Source of the DNA: Undaria pinnatifida
Taxonomy: Eukaryota; Sar; Phaeophyceae; Laminariales; Alariaceae
DNA length: 64,000 nucleotides
Assembly (NCBI GenBank): GCA_012845835.1
Contig: JABAKD010000006.1
Span: 9,762,692-9,826,691, forward strand
Direction: 5' to 3'
In this document: positions 28,371 to 40,019 of the stretch, in pieces
How positions within the stretch are numbered: position 1 is the first letter of the stretch
Layout of the letters: every line of letters starts with the position of its first letter
Notes under the pieces: model-generated
What the model saw: only the letters and a program-made list of their open reading frames with translations
What the model was told of the DNA's origin: nothing
Databases searched by the model: none
Program-made: the position numbers and the translations under genes

Positions 28371-28887
28371 CGACGCGTGCTACGACAGAGATCGCCCGTT
28401 CCGTGTAAAACGTTTCCCGAATGATGGAGCTCCTTAAACCAAAATCGACGGAACCGGGGAATTGAGTTTGACTGATTCTCGTGGTATACCTAGACCATGG
28501 GATTTTTCATGTTCCGGTAGCAGTTTTGTTCTTCTCAACAAATCAGTTTTTGGGTTGAGAAGGACATTTAATAAGCTCCCAAGTTGAGGAACACCTCGGA
28601 AAAGTTTATCGCACCTCTACCGACTGATTGTACGATACTCCCCCCCCAAAAAGCCAGTAATATTCTTCAACGAACGTTTCAGGCTGCTCGACACAAGGGA
28701 GGACACAGTTGAAAACAAAAAAAACAATGCATTTTCTTGTGTGCAAAGATCGCCCCGTCGATGAAGTCGGGGTCTCAAGAGAAACCGTACTTAAGGAGAT
28801 ACGACAGAGGGCTGGTTTTCAAACTAGCGGTTTCGTTGAAGACCAGTTGGGGGGGCTACGAGAGTACGACCTTATCGTAGCAAGCCT
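28371..28887. mobile_element. Family A MITE, copy 2, split by a family B insertion
   Basis: It starts CGACGCGTGCTACGACAGAG and runs through GAATGATGGAGCTCCTTAAA, CCTAGACCATGGGATTTTTC, and CTCAACAAATCAGTTTTTGG to GCACCTCTAC at 28611-28620, where family B begins. The remaining terminus, CTTATCGTAGCAAGCC, follows the family B copy at 28871-28886. The order shows family B arrived later. Confidence 0.65.
28622..28870 (+). mobile_element. Family B MITE, copy 1 (nested in family A)
   Basis: GACTGATTGTACGATACTCC at the left and GGGGGGCTACGAGAGTACGA at the right are imperfect inverted ends. Internal blocks GGCTGCTCGACACAAGGGAG, GCATTTTCTTGTGTGCAAAG, CGTCGATGAAGTCGGGG, GGAGATACG and GGTTTCGTTGAAGACCAGTT recur in the copy at 31503-31760 in the same order. 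Confidence 0.7.
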
Positions 28888-28979
28888 CTAGCTGTCCGTG
28901 TTTACATAACTTTGGATTGGGCACGTGACGGCGGGCATTGCCGTCGACATCCCATGGAAACTACGTTGTACAATGCCGA

Positions 28980-29232
28980 TTCGTCCTACGGTAGCCTCGT
29001 TAAACATCCGTTCACAAAAATCGCTGGCTTTACGATCGGCTCCAGGCTCATGTCCTGAAATACGGCCCCCCTTGCCACCTCGACGCCATATTTCGGTACA
29101 CCTTTTGAAAACAAGAAGGTATGTGAAGGCAATTGTTTCATGGAATCGTTGCTCGTGTCGAAAAGCCATGAAAAGGTCGTTTTTTCGAAAATGGCTGGTT
29201 TTGGGGAAGGGCTATCGTAGAATCAGTCTTCC
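28980..29232 (-). mobile_element. Family B MITE, copy 2 (inverted)
   Basis: Read on the minus strand it begins GACTGATTCTACGATAGCCC, identical over these 20 bases to the copy at 31503 apart from its flank. It has CAGCCATTTTCG, CATGGCTTTTCGACACGAGC, GTCGAGGTGG, ATTTCAGGACATGAGCC and ends AGGCTACCGTAGGACGA. It lies about 110 bp from copy 1 in the opposite orientation. Confidence 0.65.
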
Positions 29233-31502
29233 GTCGGGTTTCGATTATATTTTTGTGGAAAATTCCACGGACATATCCGTAGACAAGTCGGTGGAAACTG
29301 CCGTTGGCGTTGTCGCCGACATTGTCGGGGTCATTGCCTTTTGATGTGGACATATCCGTGGCGCGCCGTAGATCTGGCCGTTAGTTACAACCGATATTGC
29401 TACGGTGGACAACCATGCCCCCCCGCGACTTGTTTCGGGCATTGCCGAGGCCATCCGCGGAAACGTCGAATCATGTGCATGTTGTTTACATCCCTCGGGC
29501 CTGAGGGGGGGTCTTGCCGTTAGGAAGGGGGAACTTAGTCTATCTCAACCCCACCGCAGGAAAACAATATCTTCGAAGAAGACTCCCTTTCCGTCGCAGT
29601 CATCGAATTTTCTTTCTTGCCGACTGTGCCCCCATTGGAAACCACACCTGCGACCGCGATCCTCTCGCGCACCACACCGCCCACCGTTTGATATCTCGGT
29701 AGAGCCCCCCCCCCCCCCCCCCCTTCCCCTTGTACTGCACCTGGGCCACCCCACTCGAGAGAAATACCAACACATGACCGCGCGTAAACCCCCCCTCCAC
29801 CGTCAACTTTCACCTGTTACCAGCATACAGTCAACACAAAACCACATGACACAAGAGGACACATGGTTAAACCCTGGAACACCACTCAAACCAGACCACC
29901 AAGCCCGCTAAAGTAAAACCGAAAACACCATCTGTGGGATTGAGGATCCAAAACACAAAGAAAGCAAGCAAACTCTTGAGTGAGCTGGTGTGTAAATCAA
30001 CAATTGCAGGGCGCCCCTGTTCAAAATTACTCTATCACTGATTGAACTGATTCCAATAGCAACTGCTTGTTCCGCACGCTTATCCTCCGACACCAAGTGA
30101 GGTAAACGTGATGTTCTTCAACTGGTGAACCCGTCCGGTGAGCTACAGCTGCCTTCGCAGAACGTTCATTTTGCCTAGTGACACACGTAGCAAATACGAG
30201 AAAAACGCAAACACGGGTGGTGATCGGCATCAAAACGAAAATATCAACGCGAGCGCTCGTCAAGAACAGCAAATAGTATAAATACAGAAGCACCCAGACC
30301 AACAAATACGACGTACCATACAGGCGACCCCCCATCATTGCTCTTTACCTTATGATCCATGCATCCGTGCGGTGGTATACTTATCCCTATACGCACCATA
30401 ACTTCTAGTTAACCGCCGCCTCTCCGCCCTTCTCAGCGAATGCGTCACATCTTCTGGCCTAGCCCTACTCGTAATGCAGCTCATATCGCCGCCCCGACCA
30501 GCGCCATCATATATTTATATATTTGTGTCTAGCATCATTCGTGGGGTATCTCGTAATCATTGCGCGATTGAACTCCTCCCTTCACTTCTCATCCACTTGA
30601 CAACACAACATGGGGTTTAACACAACACTTTGTTTGTAGATGGTGTGGTGAGTTCCGAAACCATCAGAGATTGTCGGCAATAAATGGTGTTTGCCATAGT
30701 TCCCGTGGACAGATTGGTCAAAGCTATAGACCCTAGCAGTAAGCGGGTCGTTTTCCTATACCCGTGGTGAGGACATACACACCCTGTAACACATGCGATC
30801 GTGGTTCGTACCGTATCTAAAAAAAAATGCTAACATGAATATCTATGAAATCTTCAGCTGTTAATACGCCACCAAAGTCCCGGGTGTTCCTTGCTCACAC
30901 AGTCACCGCTGGCATGAATGGCTTTACCATGACATGAGCAAGATGGTCAGGTTCTTACGAATCGTAACAGGCAACCACCGCTTTAGACTGTACCGAATAT
31001 GCAGGCACCATAATTCACTCTGTTCTATGCGCTCTTCTGGAATCGGGTACTCCTGCCGAGGCAGGTGTTACGGCGATGTTGATCTCGGACTCCTGGTGAG
31101 TTAAAGGGTTATTTTTTGTGATATAGGTGGCGCTCTTTCTCGCGAAAACACTAGTCTATAAATCGATCGAACTTTCAAAGGATTCCAACATAATTTTCAC
31201 TTATTCTGTACTTTAGGGTGTGGCGGTGTGAAGCTGTTACTGTAGCTACGAGTCGTCTTCTAGAATCTGTGGTTGAGCAGGACATCAAAAGGGGAAATAG
31301 GAACAGATGCAAGCTTCGAGGCCACAAGAGAGGCGAAGGTAAGGCGCGAGCTTGGAGCTCCGCGGGCCAGATAGGTGAGAAAAATTCGCCAGGTTGAGCG
31401 AAGTATCCTGAGGAAAAATGTCAAGGAGCGAGGTGAGTTTTTTTATTGCGCCGCATTGCCTTACCTGTGGCGCGCGTAATTACATCGACGAAATCGCCGT
31501 AG
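29233..31502. other. Intergenic, with a decayed family E stretch
   Basis: At 29260-29370 there are short repeated motifs (ACGGACATATCCGTAGAC and GGACATATCCGTGGC) and a run of GCCGTTGGCGTTGTCGCCGA-type units. A poly-C tract lies at 29705-29725. At 30660-30865 the order TCCCGTGGACAGATTG, GACCCTAGCAG, GAGGACATACACACCCTGTA and GCGATCGTGG follows family E but is heavily mutated. I see no gene. Confidence 0.4.
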
Positions 31503-31760
31503 ACTGATTCTACGATAGCCCCGCCCGAAAACAGCGATTTTCTTGAGTGAATGTTTCATGGCTGCTCGACACAAGGAAGGATACTATTGAAAACTAGTAT
31601 ACATACATTTTCTTGTGTGCAAAAAGTCTATCGATCGATAACGTCGGGGAGGGTGTCGAGGGACGACGATTTTCAGGAGATACGTACGACCGGGAGCTGA
31701 TTTCGAAACCGGCGATTTCGTTAAAGAAGAATTGGGAGGGCTTCCGTAGAACGACTTCGT
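31503..31760 (+). mobile_element. Family B MITE, copy 3
   Basis: It begins GACTGATTCTACGATAGCCC and ends GGGAGGGCTTCCGTAGAACGA. The interior matches copy 1 block by block, including ATGGCTGCTCGACACAAGGA and CATTTTCTTGTGTGCAAAAA. It has no coding capacity. Confidence 0.7.
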
Positions 31761-31920
31761 AAACAAAATGCGCTCGTCGAACCAGCCTACACACAACACT
31801 TATCCCACGGCAGGAGTTTCGCTTACCGGGACCCGGTTTCTCCAGCCGGCTGAGCTCCTAGAGGGAGAAACCAAGCATTGATTGGTCGGATGCTTTGAGG
31901 GATATACATATATATGACTG

Positions 31921-32178
31921 GGGCGTGCTACGACAGGGGTATGTATGCCATTTTTTCATTGTCTTATTGTCTGAGTGACGAGGCACCTTAACTCCAAAAA
32001 TGTCGGAAATAGCTCAATTCTTGTCGCATGATTCCCGTTGTTTACCTTGGCCATGGGGTTTAAGTTCCGGGGTAGCAGTTGCATCTTTCTTCGAATCTGT
32101 TTCCTCGCGCAGTCTTAATCTCCCAGATCGAGGAAACCTCGGGCAAAAGTGGTGCACCTATCTCGTAGCACGCGTCGA
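31921..32178. mobile_element. Family A MITE, copy 3
   Basis: The left end GGGCGTGCTACGACAGGGGT and right end GTGCACCTATCTCGTAGCAC with CGCGTCGAC form an inverted repeat. The interior has GCACCTTAACTCCAAAAATG, GTCGGAAATAG, CCATGGGGTTTAAGTTCCGG, AATCTCCCAGATCGAGGAAA, as in other copies. About 255 bp. Confidence 0.7.
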
Positions 32179-34245
32179 CTACATAGGGTAATGCAGAGAA
32201 GTGGTGGGTCGAGTAGCGCGATCTAATGCGTTTGAAATCGAGCGTCGGGCGAGTCACTGAGCGTCTCGTTAAAGGAGCTCTGCAACCTCCTCTGAACACC
32301 TACCGCGAGGCGATTTCCAGGGCCGAATGAGGTGCGTAGCCACATCGTCGATGACGACTGCCCCGCTGACGACTGCTTCTACAAGTGCTGTTCGTTTTGA
32401 CCCTACCGCTGCTGCGAGTGTCCAGTCGACAACAACAGGTGCCACGTTGTGCAGGAGATACGACACGCCCAACAGTAGTGAAGACTCGAGAGAGCAAGCC
32501 TAAATGCCCACCGTGTTTTCATACCAGAGCACTCTGCTGCTAGCGGAGATCCATGTACAGCTACCAAGTTGGAGGCTAGTGCAGATTCAGTTGCGGTCCT
32601 TACCGAGCTACACGGAACTAGTATGAACGACCTGCCACCGCGCGTAACAAGTCTCGACCCTGAACAATGTGAATAATTCTTACAGCAGTGCGATCTTTCA
32701 CGCCGTTGGCTGTATTGGCCGATGACATTCGTTTAGAAATTGACCATCTCTCGCTGTCCATCATTGACTACTAAGTTTTAGCTTGCCTACACAACTTGTC
32801 CAACCAAAGCGGCAACTCAGTTCAGGGCCATCAGTGTACGGTTGCGTCAAGCTTCTCGTGCTGTGCCTCTGCATCAGGTGCTATTGGAGTATACCAGTAC
32901 GTCTTCAATAATTGGAATGATATGCGGGAAGTAGTGGACAAGACGATGAGATGGAGGGCCTGCACAAGGTTGACGGAGACATGTTCGGCACGTGGAAGCC
33001 ATCCACAGCAAAGACGCACGGACCTATCACTCCTAAAGCCATGCCGCCTTGTTGGTTGCGTGAAAGTTTCCGCGCAAAGTTTGAAGCTGAACGGTCACAG
33101 CTGAAGAATCCGAACGTCTTTTTAATGCTCATTTAGGACCCCGGGCTCCGATAGATTGACACGTGTATAACGCAGGCCCGCTGTCTCGGAGTGGTTGCGA
33201 AGGAGTCCATTACGTTGCTGGTGACGAACGAATTTATCGTGGAGTTGAGTTTAGCACGTCGCCACAAATCAACAGCACTATCAAACGGGCCGAGGAAAAT
33301 CTGGAGTGTACCAAGGGCGGGATCAACGTGGTACTCAGATGTATAGGCCCAAAACATTTACTGGCCGTGATCCTTGTTGTGTATGTTCGTTTGGAATGCA
33401 TGAAATATCCGGTCAACGTGCAGTATCTCTTGCGATGCGGGTTCGAACCAAGTCCAAGGATACGCCCGTTAAACGGACGAAACGTGCATCTATGAACACA
33501 GCAGTAGTGATTGCCTCACCTACGTTGTTGGCGATTATCTACAGGAAGCTTTGGGACTACACCGGTGCCACCCGCAGTGGAGGGAGCGAAGCCCGGGGAA
33601 GGGGATCAAAGCGAAGGCACATCAAACACTGAGGGGTTATTCCGCTACACCATCGGAGGCGGTCCGTGCGGTATTCGAGGATAAAAGGAACCGACGAAGG
33701 CGCTGCGCCTACCGACTGCTGTAGCACTGCAGTCGGTCAAAGGCAATAATCGGCTTTGCAGTGTCGGAGGCGGTAGTAGACGAAAGCGACAAGAAAAGTG
33801 TCAATACCATAATTAGCGTAGAAAGGCCTGCCAGGGGCACGGCCTAATTGGTGTGTTTTTTTTTGCGTTATGGCTGCAGCTGCATTTGTGCTGGTTAGCA
33901 TAGCTATGCCGACGGAAAGCAGGAAGGGCCGCGATTTTTGATGCCCGTCGGATTGATGACGACAAACCTAAGGCGGCGATTATACTGACATAGTCGCCCA
34001 GCAGAGCTCTTATTCGGCGACACTCCTTGTACGAGGTGACGGTAAAGAGCAACGAGCAACAACAGCATCAGAATCCAGCCAATATGGTGAGGGCTAGTAG
34101 TTGGGCAACCTTTAACAACCGGTGGACAGCGCAAAAACTTGGCTAAATGGGAGGGAACCGTCGGGCGGGATTGGCATGCTGAAACCGATACGGGCGTGCC
34201 TATGTGGGGCGTGATTGGGTTGAGTTTTTCATTTTACATTTTTCA
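32179..34245. other. Intergenic, nothing assigned
   Basis: Plus-strand ORFs at 32796-33104, 33163-33495 and 33306-33632 (99-110 codons) overlap in different frames. None carries a motif I recognise. They could be pieces of an unknown decayed element. No repeat family defined here occurs in this stretch. Confidence 0.3.
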
Positions 34246-34438
34246 CACATCTACTCTCCAGCTTCTGGACAATCCATGGTTACAGGTGTCGTCCCTTCTC
34301 ACCCTCGGTCCTGACATTCAATCCCACTGTTCGCATAGGGTGCAGCTCCCCCACTGCTCGTTGATGTTTTATCGAGTGTTGCTAACTCACGCTTTCGCGC
34401 TTTCCGACGGTCAATTTGTGACTGAGAAAAAGTTCCCA
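34246..34438 (-). mobile_element. SINE fragment
   Basis: CTCTCCAGCTTCTGGACAAT, CAGGTGTCGTCCCTTCTCAC, GTGTTGCTAACTCACGCTTT and CGCGCTTTCCGACGGTCAAT match the reverse complement of the SINE body. The tRNA-like head is absent. A 60 bp family E fragment (CATCTTTGCAAGCTTTGTGT and GATACTCCGATCGCGCGTAT) follows at 34470-34515. Confidence 0.6.
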
Positions 34439-34716
34439 CCATTTTCTGCGAGTAGACCTATGCACTGGGGGATCATCTTTGCAAGCTTTGTGTGATACTC
34501 CGATCGCGCGTATATATTATGTGTTTTCGTACTGGATCGCTCGTCTGAAATAGTGTGTCGGGGCGTAAAACTGCTCATCAGGCACAATATGCACACTAAC
34601 ACGAGCACTACACGTGGACGCGACATCTACAGCAACACAACACGTTCGACGACATGTGTGTGTGGGGGGGGGGGGGATGAAACAGGGCGTATAATCGAAC
34701 ACTAGATATTAACCAC

Positions 34717-35313
34717 GTGAAAAGGAAGTACAGGCAGATATGTTAGAGTTACACTACCAACCAATTACTCAGGATATTTCGTGCCTACCTGCCGTCTGCA
34801 TGATCGCCTGGCAACCTCTACAAAACTTGTAACATATGCCTCACGAGGTAACCGTAATTGATTGCGGGATAACAAAGCGGTCCTTTCCACACACTGACGA
34901 TTTGCACTTCTCCCCAAAATGTTCAATGGTGGTGACATTGCATTACCACATCACTTCGCTTGCTGTATTTGTAGTATGTATCTCTGTCTCAGAATTGGCT
35001 ATCTCAAAGCCCCATATCCGCACGGTAAAAATCATGGGGGGGTGTAATGGTACACTAGCAAATAATAATGTGAAAAGGAAGTACAGGCAGATATGTAAAC
35101 ATTGCGATAGTCCACACTACCAACCTATCAGATAGAGTATTTCGTACCTACCGTATGCATGATCGCCCCTCAACCTCTGCCAAACAAAGTTTGCTTTAAA
35201 AAGTAACGAAATTGAGCGCGGGTGCATCAAGCGTTCCTTTAAACTACAGACTATTTTCACTTCTCTTTCCCGTGCTCAATGGTGGTGACATCGCATCACC
35301 ACATCACTTCTTG
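34717..35313 (+). repeat. Local direct duplication of about 250 bp
   Basis: 34717-34973 and 35068-35313 share, in order, GTGAAAAGGAAGTACAGGCA, GATATGT, CACTACCAACC, ATTTCGT(G/A)CCTACC, GCATGATCGCC, CAACCTCT, CTTTCC or CGTTCCTTT blocks, and TCAATGGTGGTGACATTGCA / TCAATGGTGGTGACATCGCA. The copies differ by substitutions and small indels. I do not recognise the unit. Confidence 0.65.
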
Positions 35314-35369
35314 TTTAAGCATAGGCATCCACCCCCAAAAAAAGGCCCTCCCCAAACCTTTTGTACGGC

Positions 35370-35600
35370 TTACAGAATACAAGTGATACACTGGTGCATT
35401 CCTTACACAGCTATCGGATTGTGTCTCCCTCAAAAACGTGTTTTATAGGTTCCGCGCACAGAATAACACCACACTGTTGACCCTGGTACAAGCTACGTCG
35501 AAGTTTCAAGGGGAGTCGCCGACCTACATCCTTGATGAGGACACACACCCAGTAATTGGCGCGATCTGAAAATCGCGCACAGCTTGCAAATGTGAAACCC
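35370..35600 (+). repeat. Family E right-end fragment
   Basis: It contains GATACACTGGTGCATTCCTT, CAAAAACGTGTTTTATAGGT, TTCCGCGCACAGAATAAC, GTTGACCCTGGTACAAGCTA, GGGGAGTCGCCGACCTACAT and GCGCACAGCTTGCAAATGTG. It is truncated where LINE sequence begins. Confidence 0.65.
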
Positions 35601-35654
35601 GAGTAAGCCTGACTATGACAGGCTACGACGGGTTCACGACTCCATGCTCCTCTG

Positions 35655-36770
35655 ATGCCTCGGATGGCGGAAACGAAAGCGCGACGACCACACCGTATCG
35701 TACGACGACGCGTCTGCGAAGAGCGCTTTCGAGGGCATAGAGGAGATAGCGCGCAAACGAAGGATCCATGTTGTTTGCGGGATGCGTAGCTCCTATGGAG
35801 CGGAGCGTCTGCCGCGGAGGGTGATGTTTGGGGAGCTTGTTGGGGGTAAGGGATTCTCAGGGGAGCAAGAGGAGGGCTGGACGGCTCATCTGAAGGAGGA
35901 TATGTCGGTCTTTAAGATGAAATTCGACGAATGGAGAAAGGCTGCTCAGAAGGCCAGCAGATGGTTTCGACGAGTACAGGACGGAGCCGAGTTGTTCATG
36001 CGGATTTGGCATGAAGCAGAGAGAGGCAAAGCTGCAGAGCGACGCGCGAAGACTATGGCAGTGCCATCCCCCGTCGGCATCTCTAAGCGGCGGGGGGAAG
36101 GGGGGGAGCGGGGAGTGGGGGGGGGGGGAGGGGGGAGGGGGGGACGGTGGAGGGAGAGAAGTGGAGAGGGGTTGGGAAGAGGGGGCATCATGCCCAAGAG
36201 ACTGAAGTCTGAGTCTGGCCGTCATTGTCTTGAAATTTGTGGGCCCTCCAATGGCCGTCACGAGAGAGCGTAAGACCGCCCTTTTTTCTTGGCCGTGTTG
36301 CGTTCTCTACCCAGTTCCATTGACGATGCGCTTGGTGCGTTTTATGCGCCCAATACCGTCTTTAATCAGTTCCTAGGGTCTGCTAGTATGACATGTTTTT
36401 CTCTTTTCCTTTCCTTGCTTCCTTATCTTGTCTTGTCTTGTCTTGTTGTCGTATGTTCTTTTCTTTCCTTTTCTTTTTGTTTTTTCGCGTTATTTTCCTA
36501 TGTTTACCTTCTTTTATCCTCCTTTCTTTTCTTAGTGAGACGTACGCACCAGTCAGTATGGACCTGGCACATCATGGGCTGATTCCCAGTTTAACTTTTG
36601 TATGTTTCCGGTGGAGGCATCAATTGCACCAGCTGTGATATATGCGTGTACCACGTTAGTGTGTTTGTGTTTTTCCCTGGGTCATCATCAGCTCCAGAGT
36701 GATCGCAGCCTGTCCTGTGACCACGGATTTGATTTTGCGAGTTAATATGAGAGCAACAAGAACATTTATA
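35655..36770 (+). mobile_element. 5'-truncated LINE: RT-protein C-terminus plus 3' UTR
   Basis: The frame is open from about 35655 and reads L-G-W-R-K-R-K-R-D-D-H-T-V-S-Y-D-D-A, then I-E-E-I-A-R-K-R-R-I-H-V-V-C-G-M-R, then R-L-P-R-R-V-M-F-G-E-L-V-G-G-K-G, then F-D-E-W-R-K-A-A-Q-K-A-S-R-W. This is the tail of non-LTR retrotransposon reverse transcriptases (charged segment, R-R-x-x-x-x-G then R-L-P-x-R-V-M-F-G). The tail becomes Gly/Arg-rich over G-tracts. A CT-rich 3' UTR follows (CCTAGGGTCTGCTAGTATGA; CTTGTCTTGTCTTGTCTTGT), then GTCCTGTGACCACGGATTTG and GAGTTAATATGAGAGCAACAAGAAC. The tail is short. The catalytic RT core is missing. Confidence 0.7.
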
Positions 36771-37400
36771 TGTTCAAATTTCATGGTACGGAATCTGGTA
36801 CGGAGCTTTCGAAATACCAGGTTCATCAGGAAGGCACATTATGTGCTTTTCCTCAAGAATTCTGTTTTTTTTTTTCACGTGTAGTCTAAACCTCTTCTCT
36901 TTGTCGTGCAAAAAACCAAGTATGTCACAAGCAGCCCCCGGGCGCGTTACGATATCGTCTTACGCTCCCCACCTAGCTCTTATGAAACCCCTCTGACGTT
37001 TTTATGAACCTGGCTAACCCGGACTCTGCTAGACCCGCACCCGTTTTCTGCGGGACTGCTTACCGCTATCACAGCCCCCCCGAAACAAATACACACCCAC
37101 TTGTTGCAATCTGATTCCCCCCCTCTTAAACGACAGGGCGGGCGGGCGAGAAAGTCGACCAGTACTAATGGTCACTTTACTTGGCTCCTCCTGTCAGTCC
37201 TGCGGTTCTACGCGCTCTTGCTGCCCTGTGCTCTAGGCGACTGTCTCTTGCAAACGCGACAGGTCTTCTGTCGCTGCTCTCTGGGCTATCGAAATTTTCC
37301 GCCTCGAGACCATCGACGAAAAATTGTCTGTAAAAACATAATCCCCTCCACACCTCCACAAACACCAATTAACTACGAAAATTTGAATGAACAATTTTTG
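36771..37400. other. Intergenic, nothing assigned
   Basis: No repeat family or coding exon can be supported here. An open frame at 37101-37469 (plus) has no recognisable motif and runs into family H sequence. Confidence 0.35.
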
Positions 37401-37970
37401 ATATTTTTAAAACCCTTCCTCCTTCCCAACCACCCACACCATCGCCTAGACCTAGCACCACGCTTATAGCAAACCCCTGTATCTATGCGACCTAAAGCCC
37501 TCCCCCCCCGCCCCCCGCCCCCCCCGGCACATATCCCTCCCCCTCCCCCACAAGAAGGATCTATAGTTTTCACGCGCAAATTGACTTGCATCACCCGTCC
37601 CCTCCCCCCCTCCCCCCTTTCCGCCCCATTTTGCCCAAACTCAGGCCCCCAGCGTCCTTAAAAACTCCGACGTCCCCTCATTGTTCGTTCGAGTTACAGT
37701 ATTCACTTGATAAACTGATGCAATTCATTCCACAGCTGTCAGATTTGGTCTCCCTCAGAAACGGGTTTTATAGTTTCCGCGCACAGACGGCCTAACATCA
37801 CCCTGTTGACCCTGATAGCTACACTGTAGTTGCAAGGGGAGTCGCCCACCTATATCCTTATTGAGGACACACAACCCGTAATACGCGCTATCGGAGTATC
37901 ACACACACAGTTTACAAAGAAGAGTTTCGACAAAATATCTGATCGCACAGCTGGAGTGTATTGAAATTTT
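37400..37970 (+). repeat. Family H block plus family E element
   Basis: It begins CCTTCCCAACCACCCACACC, ATCGCCTAGACCTAGCACCA (family H), passes a poly-C region, and then shows the full family E order to CACACACACAGTTTACAAAG, AAGAGTTTCGACAAAATATC and CAGCTGGAGTGTATTG. The H-then-E order repeats that at 39000 and 41940. Confidence 0.7.
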
Positions 37971-39000
37971 TATTATATTTTTGTAAAAATTCGAAACGCT
38001 CAAGAAACAATAGGAAACCCAATGTTTGTCCAAACTCTAAACTAATATTTTTCAAGGGTTGTCGGGTGGACCGTAAAAAGCGGCTACGTACGTAGAAACT
38101 GAGGGAATCAGTAATCACGAAGGACTAGCTTAAGTACCCAAACCTGCCTGAGGAGGTACTCAACAGAGAGCTGTGTGTCATCGCTCCATCATTTTACAAC
38201 CCGAATAGGATACCATTTCCCAGAATGTTGACATCTTTTTCGTAAAATGCTGGCTTCTAAATGTGAATAACGAGCCGAGAGCGGAAACGGAAAACATGAA
38301 GGGCCTGTAGATATAGAGCGAACCACTAATTTTATGAACACTCCTACTGCTAAATACAGCAGGTTTGTGTTTACTAATTTTCCGGTAACTGTCTAAAGGA
38401 TAACTTATCTTTTGTTGGGCTCAGACGTCAGTTGCTTCACGTGCGTACTCGGGTGTGAGTACCCGATACCTGGTACCTAGTACTGATTTAGGGCTACCTG
38501 GCAAACATCATGGCCAAGAACAACCATATATAGTTCAACCTCCCTTTTATCGTCCGATGCTGTTGTAAAGACGTTGGCGTAGCGTTTGGCGTCAGCGCAT
38601 AAACCTTGTACATGCGATACACGTTTATGGTTTGGTATATTTTCTTCTCTGGGATATCCTTCCACCTCAGAAAAAAATCGCTTGTTGTGCTAATCGTTTG
38701 TGGTTCGCATCGATAAATCATCAAGCAAATATCAATTCTTGAAATACGTATCTCTGTCTCGTAAGTTGCGGCCACAGACCTCGTACATATTATCTCTCAA
38801 CGAGCAATCAGAACCAGACACCGGTTGCGCTGGATATAGAAGGGTGGGAGTATCAGTTCAATTTCAAGAATACACAGTACATCTGTGGAGTTGACTGTGT
38901 CATGTGTAAGGGTGAGAACAACCACAACAACCAGAACAACCTTAAACTATGAAGGACAAAAAATAGGACCCCTCACCATACAAATTCACCACGTATGATG
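37971..39000. other. Intergenic, nothing assigned
   Basis: There are short ORFs on both strands (up to 93 codons) with no motif. No terminal repeats were seen. Confidence 0.35.
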
Positions 39001-39866
39001 TTCCCACCCACCCCCCCCGCCTCGAACGCCCCCTTCTTCCCCATCACCCGCACCATCGCCTAGACCTAGCACCACACGTATAACAAACCCCTCACCTTAA
39101 GCCCTTCCTCCCCCCACCCCACCCCCCCCCCGCCCCCCCCCTCACCACCCCCCGCCCCCCCCCCCCGCCCGCACACCCCCCACCTCCCCCCCAACCCATC
39201 CCAACCTCACCCCCTCGAACACTCCACCCTCTCTTTACTCGCTGATTGTACGACTTACCCCAGGATATACATGATAAACTGATGTATTATTTCCAAAACT
39301 GTCACGTTTATCCCCTCAAAATAATGTATAGTTTCCAGGCACATATTGAGCTGCCCCACACGCCACCCCCCCGCCCCCTGCCCCAACCTCCCCCCCCCCG
39401 CCCCCAATAATATACTGGTGCCAAATCCGTCATATTTATCCCCTCGAAAGGATTTATAGCTGACATGCACAAATTGCCCCCTTTCCCCCCCCCCCCCCCC
39501 CCCTCCAAACCAGCTCGCTTTTAATCAAAACCAGGCCCCCGCGTCCTTCAAAACTCCGGCCCACCCCCCTCATCGGTTATTCGACTTACAAGATTCACTT
39601 GATAAAATGATACATTTCCCTTCACAGCTGTCAGATTTTGTCCCCCTCAGAAACGGGTTTTATAGTTTCCGCGCACAGACTGACTAAAATCATCCTGTTG
39701 ACCCTGATAGCTACACTGTAGTTGTAAGGGGAGTCGTCGACCTATGTCCTCAATGAGGACACACAACTCGTAATGCGCGCGATCGGAGTATCACACACAG
39801 CTTGCAAAGATGAGTTTCGACGAAATCTTCGATCTCACAGCTGGAGTGTATTTTCATTTTTTATAA
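39001..39866 (+). repeat. Most complete family H/E element
   Basis: About 865 bp runs from CCCCGCCTCGAACGCCCCCT, through the H block (CGCCTAGACCTAGCACCACA), three separate poly-C tracts each followed by a related module (ACCGTCACATTTATCCCCTC-like, then ATAGTTTCCACGCACA-like, TTGAGCTGCCCC), to the E right end CGACGAAATCTTCGATCTCA then CAGCTGGAGTGTATTTTCAT. The repeated module within one element suggests internal amplification around the C-tracts. Confidence 0.7.
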
Positions 39867-40019
39867 TATTACAAGTACCAACAACTTAGCTTGCAAAGAA
39901 GAGTATATTGACCCTGAAATTCGTCGAACTCACGGCTGACGTCCTTAAAACATTTTTTATATAGTCCAGTCTTATATCACAGCAGTTGACGTCGCACATC
40001 AGCTGGCCAAATGGAATTA

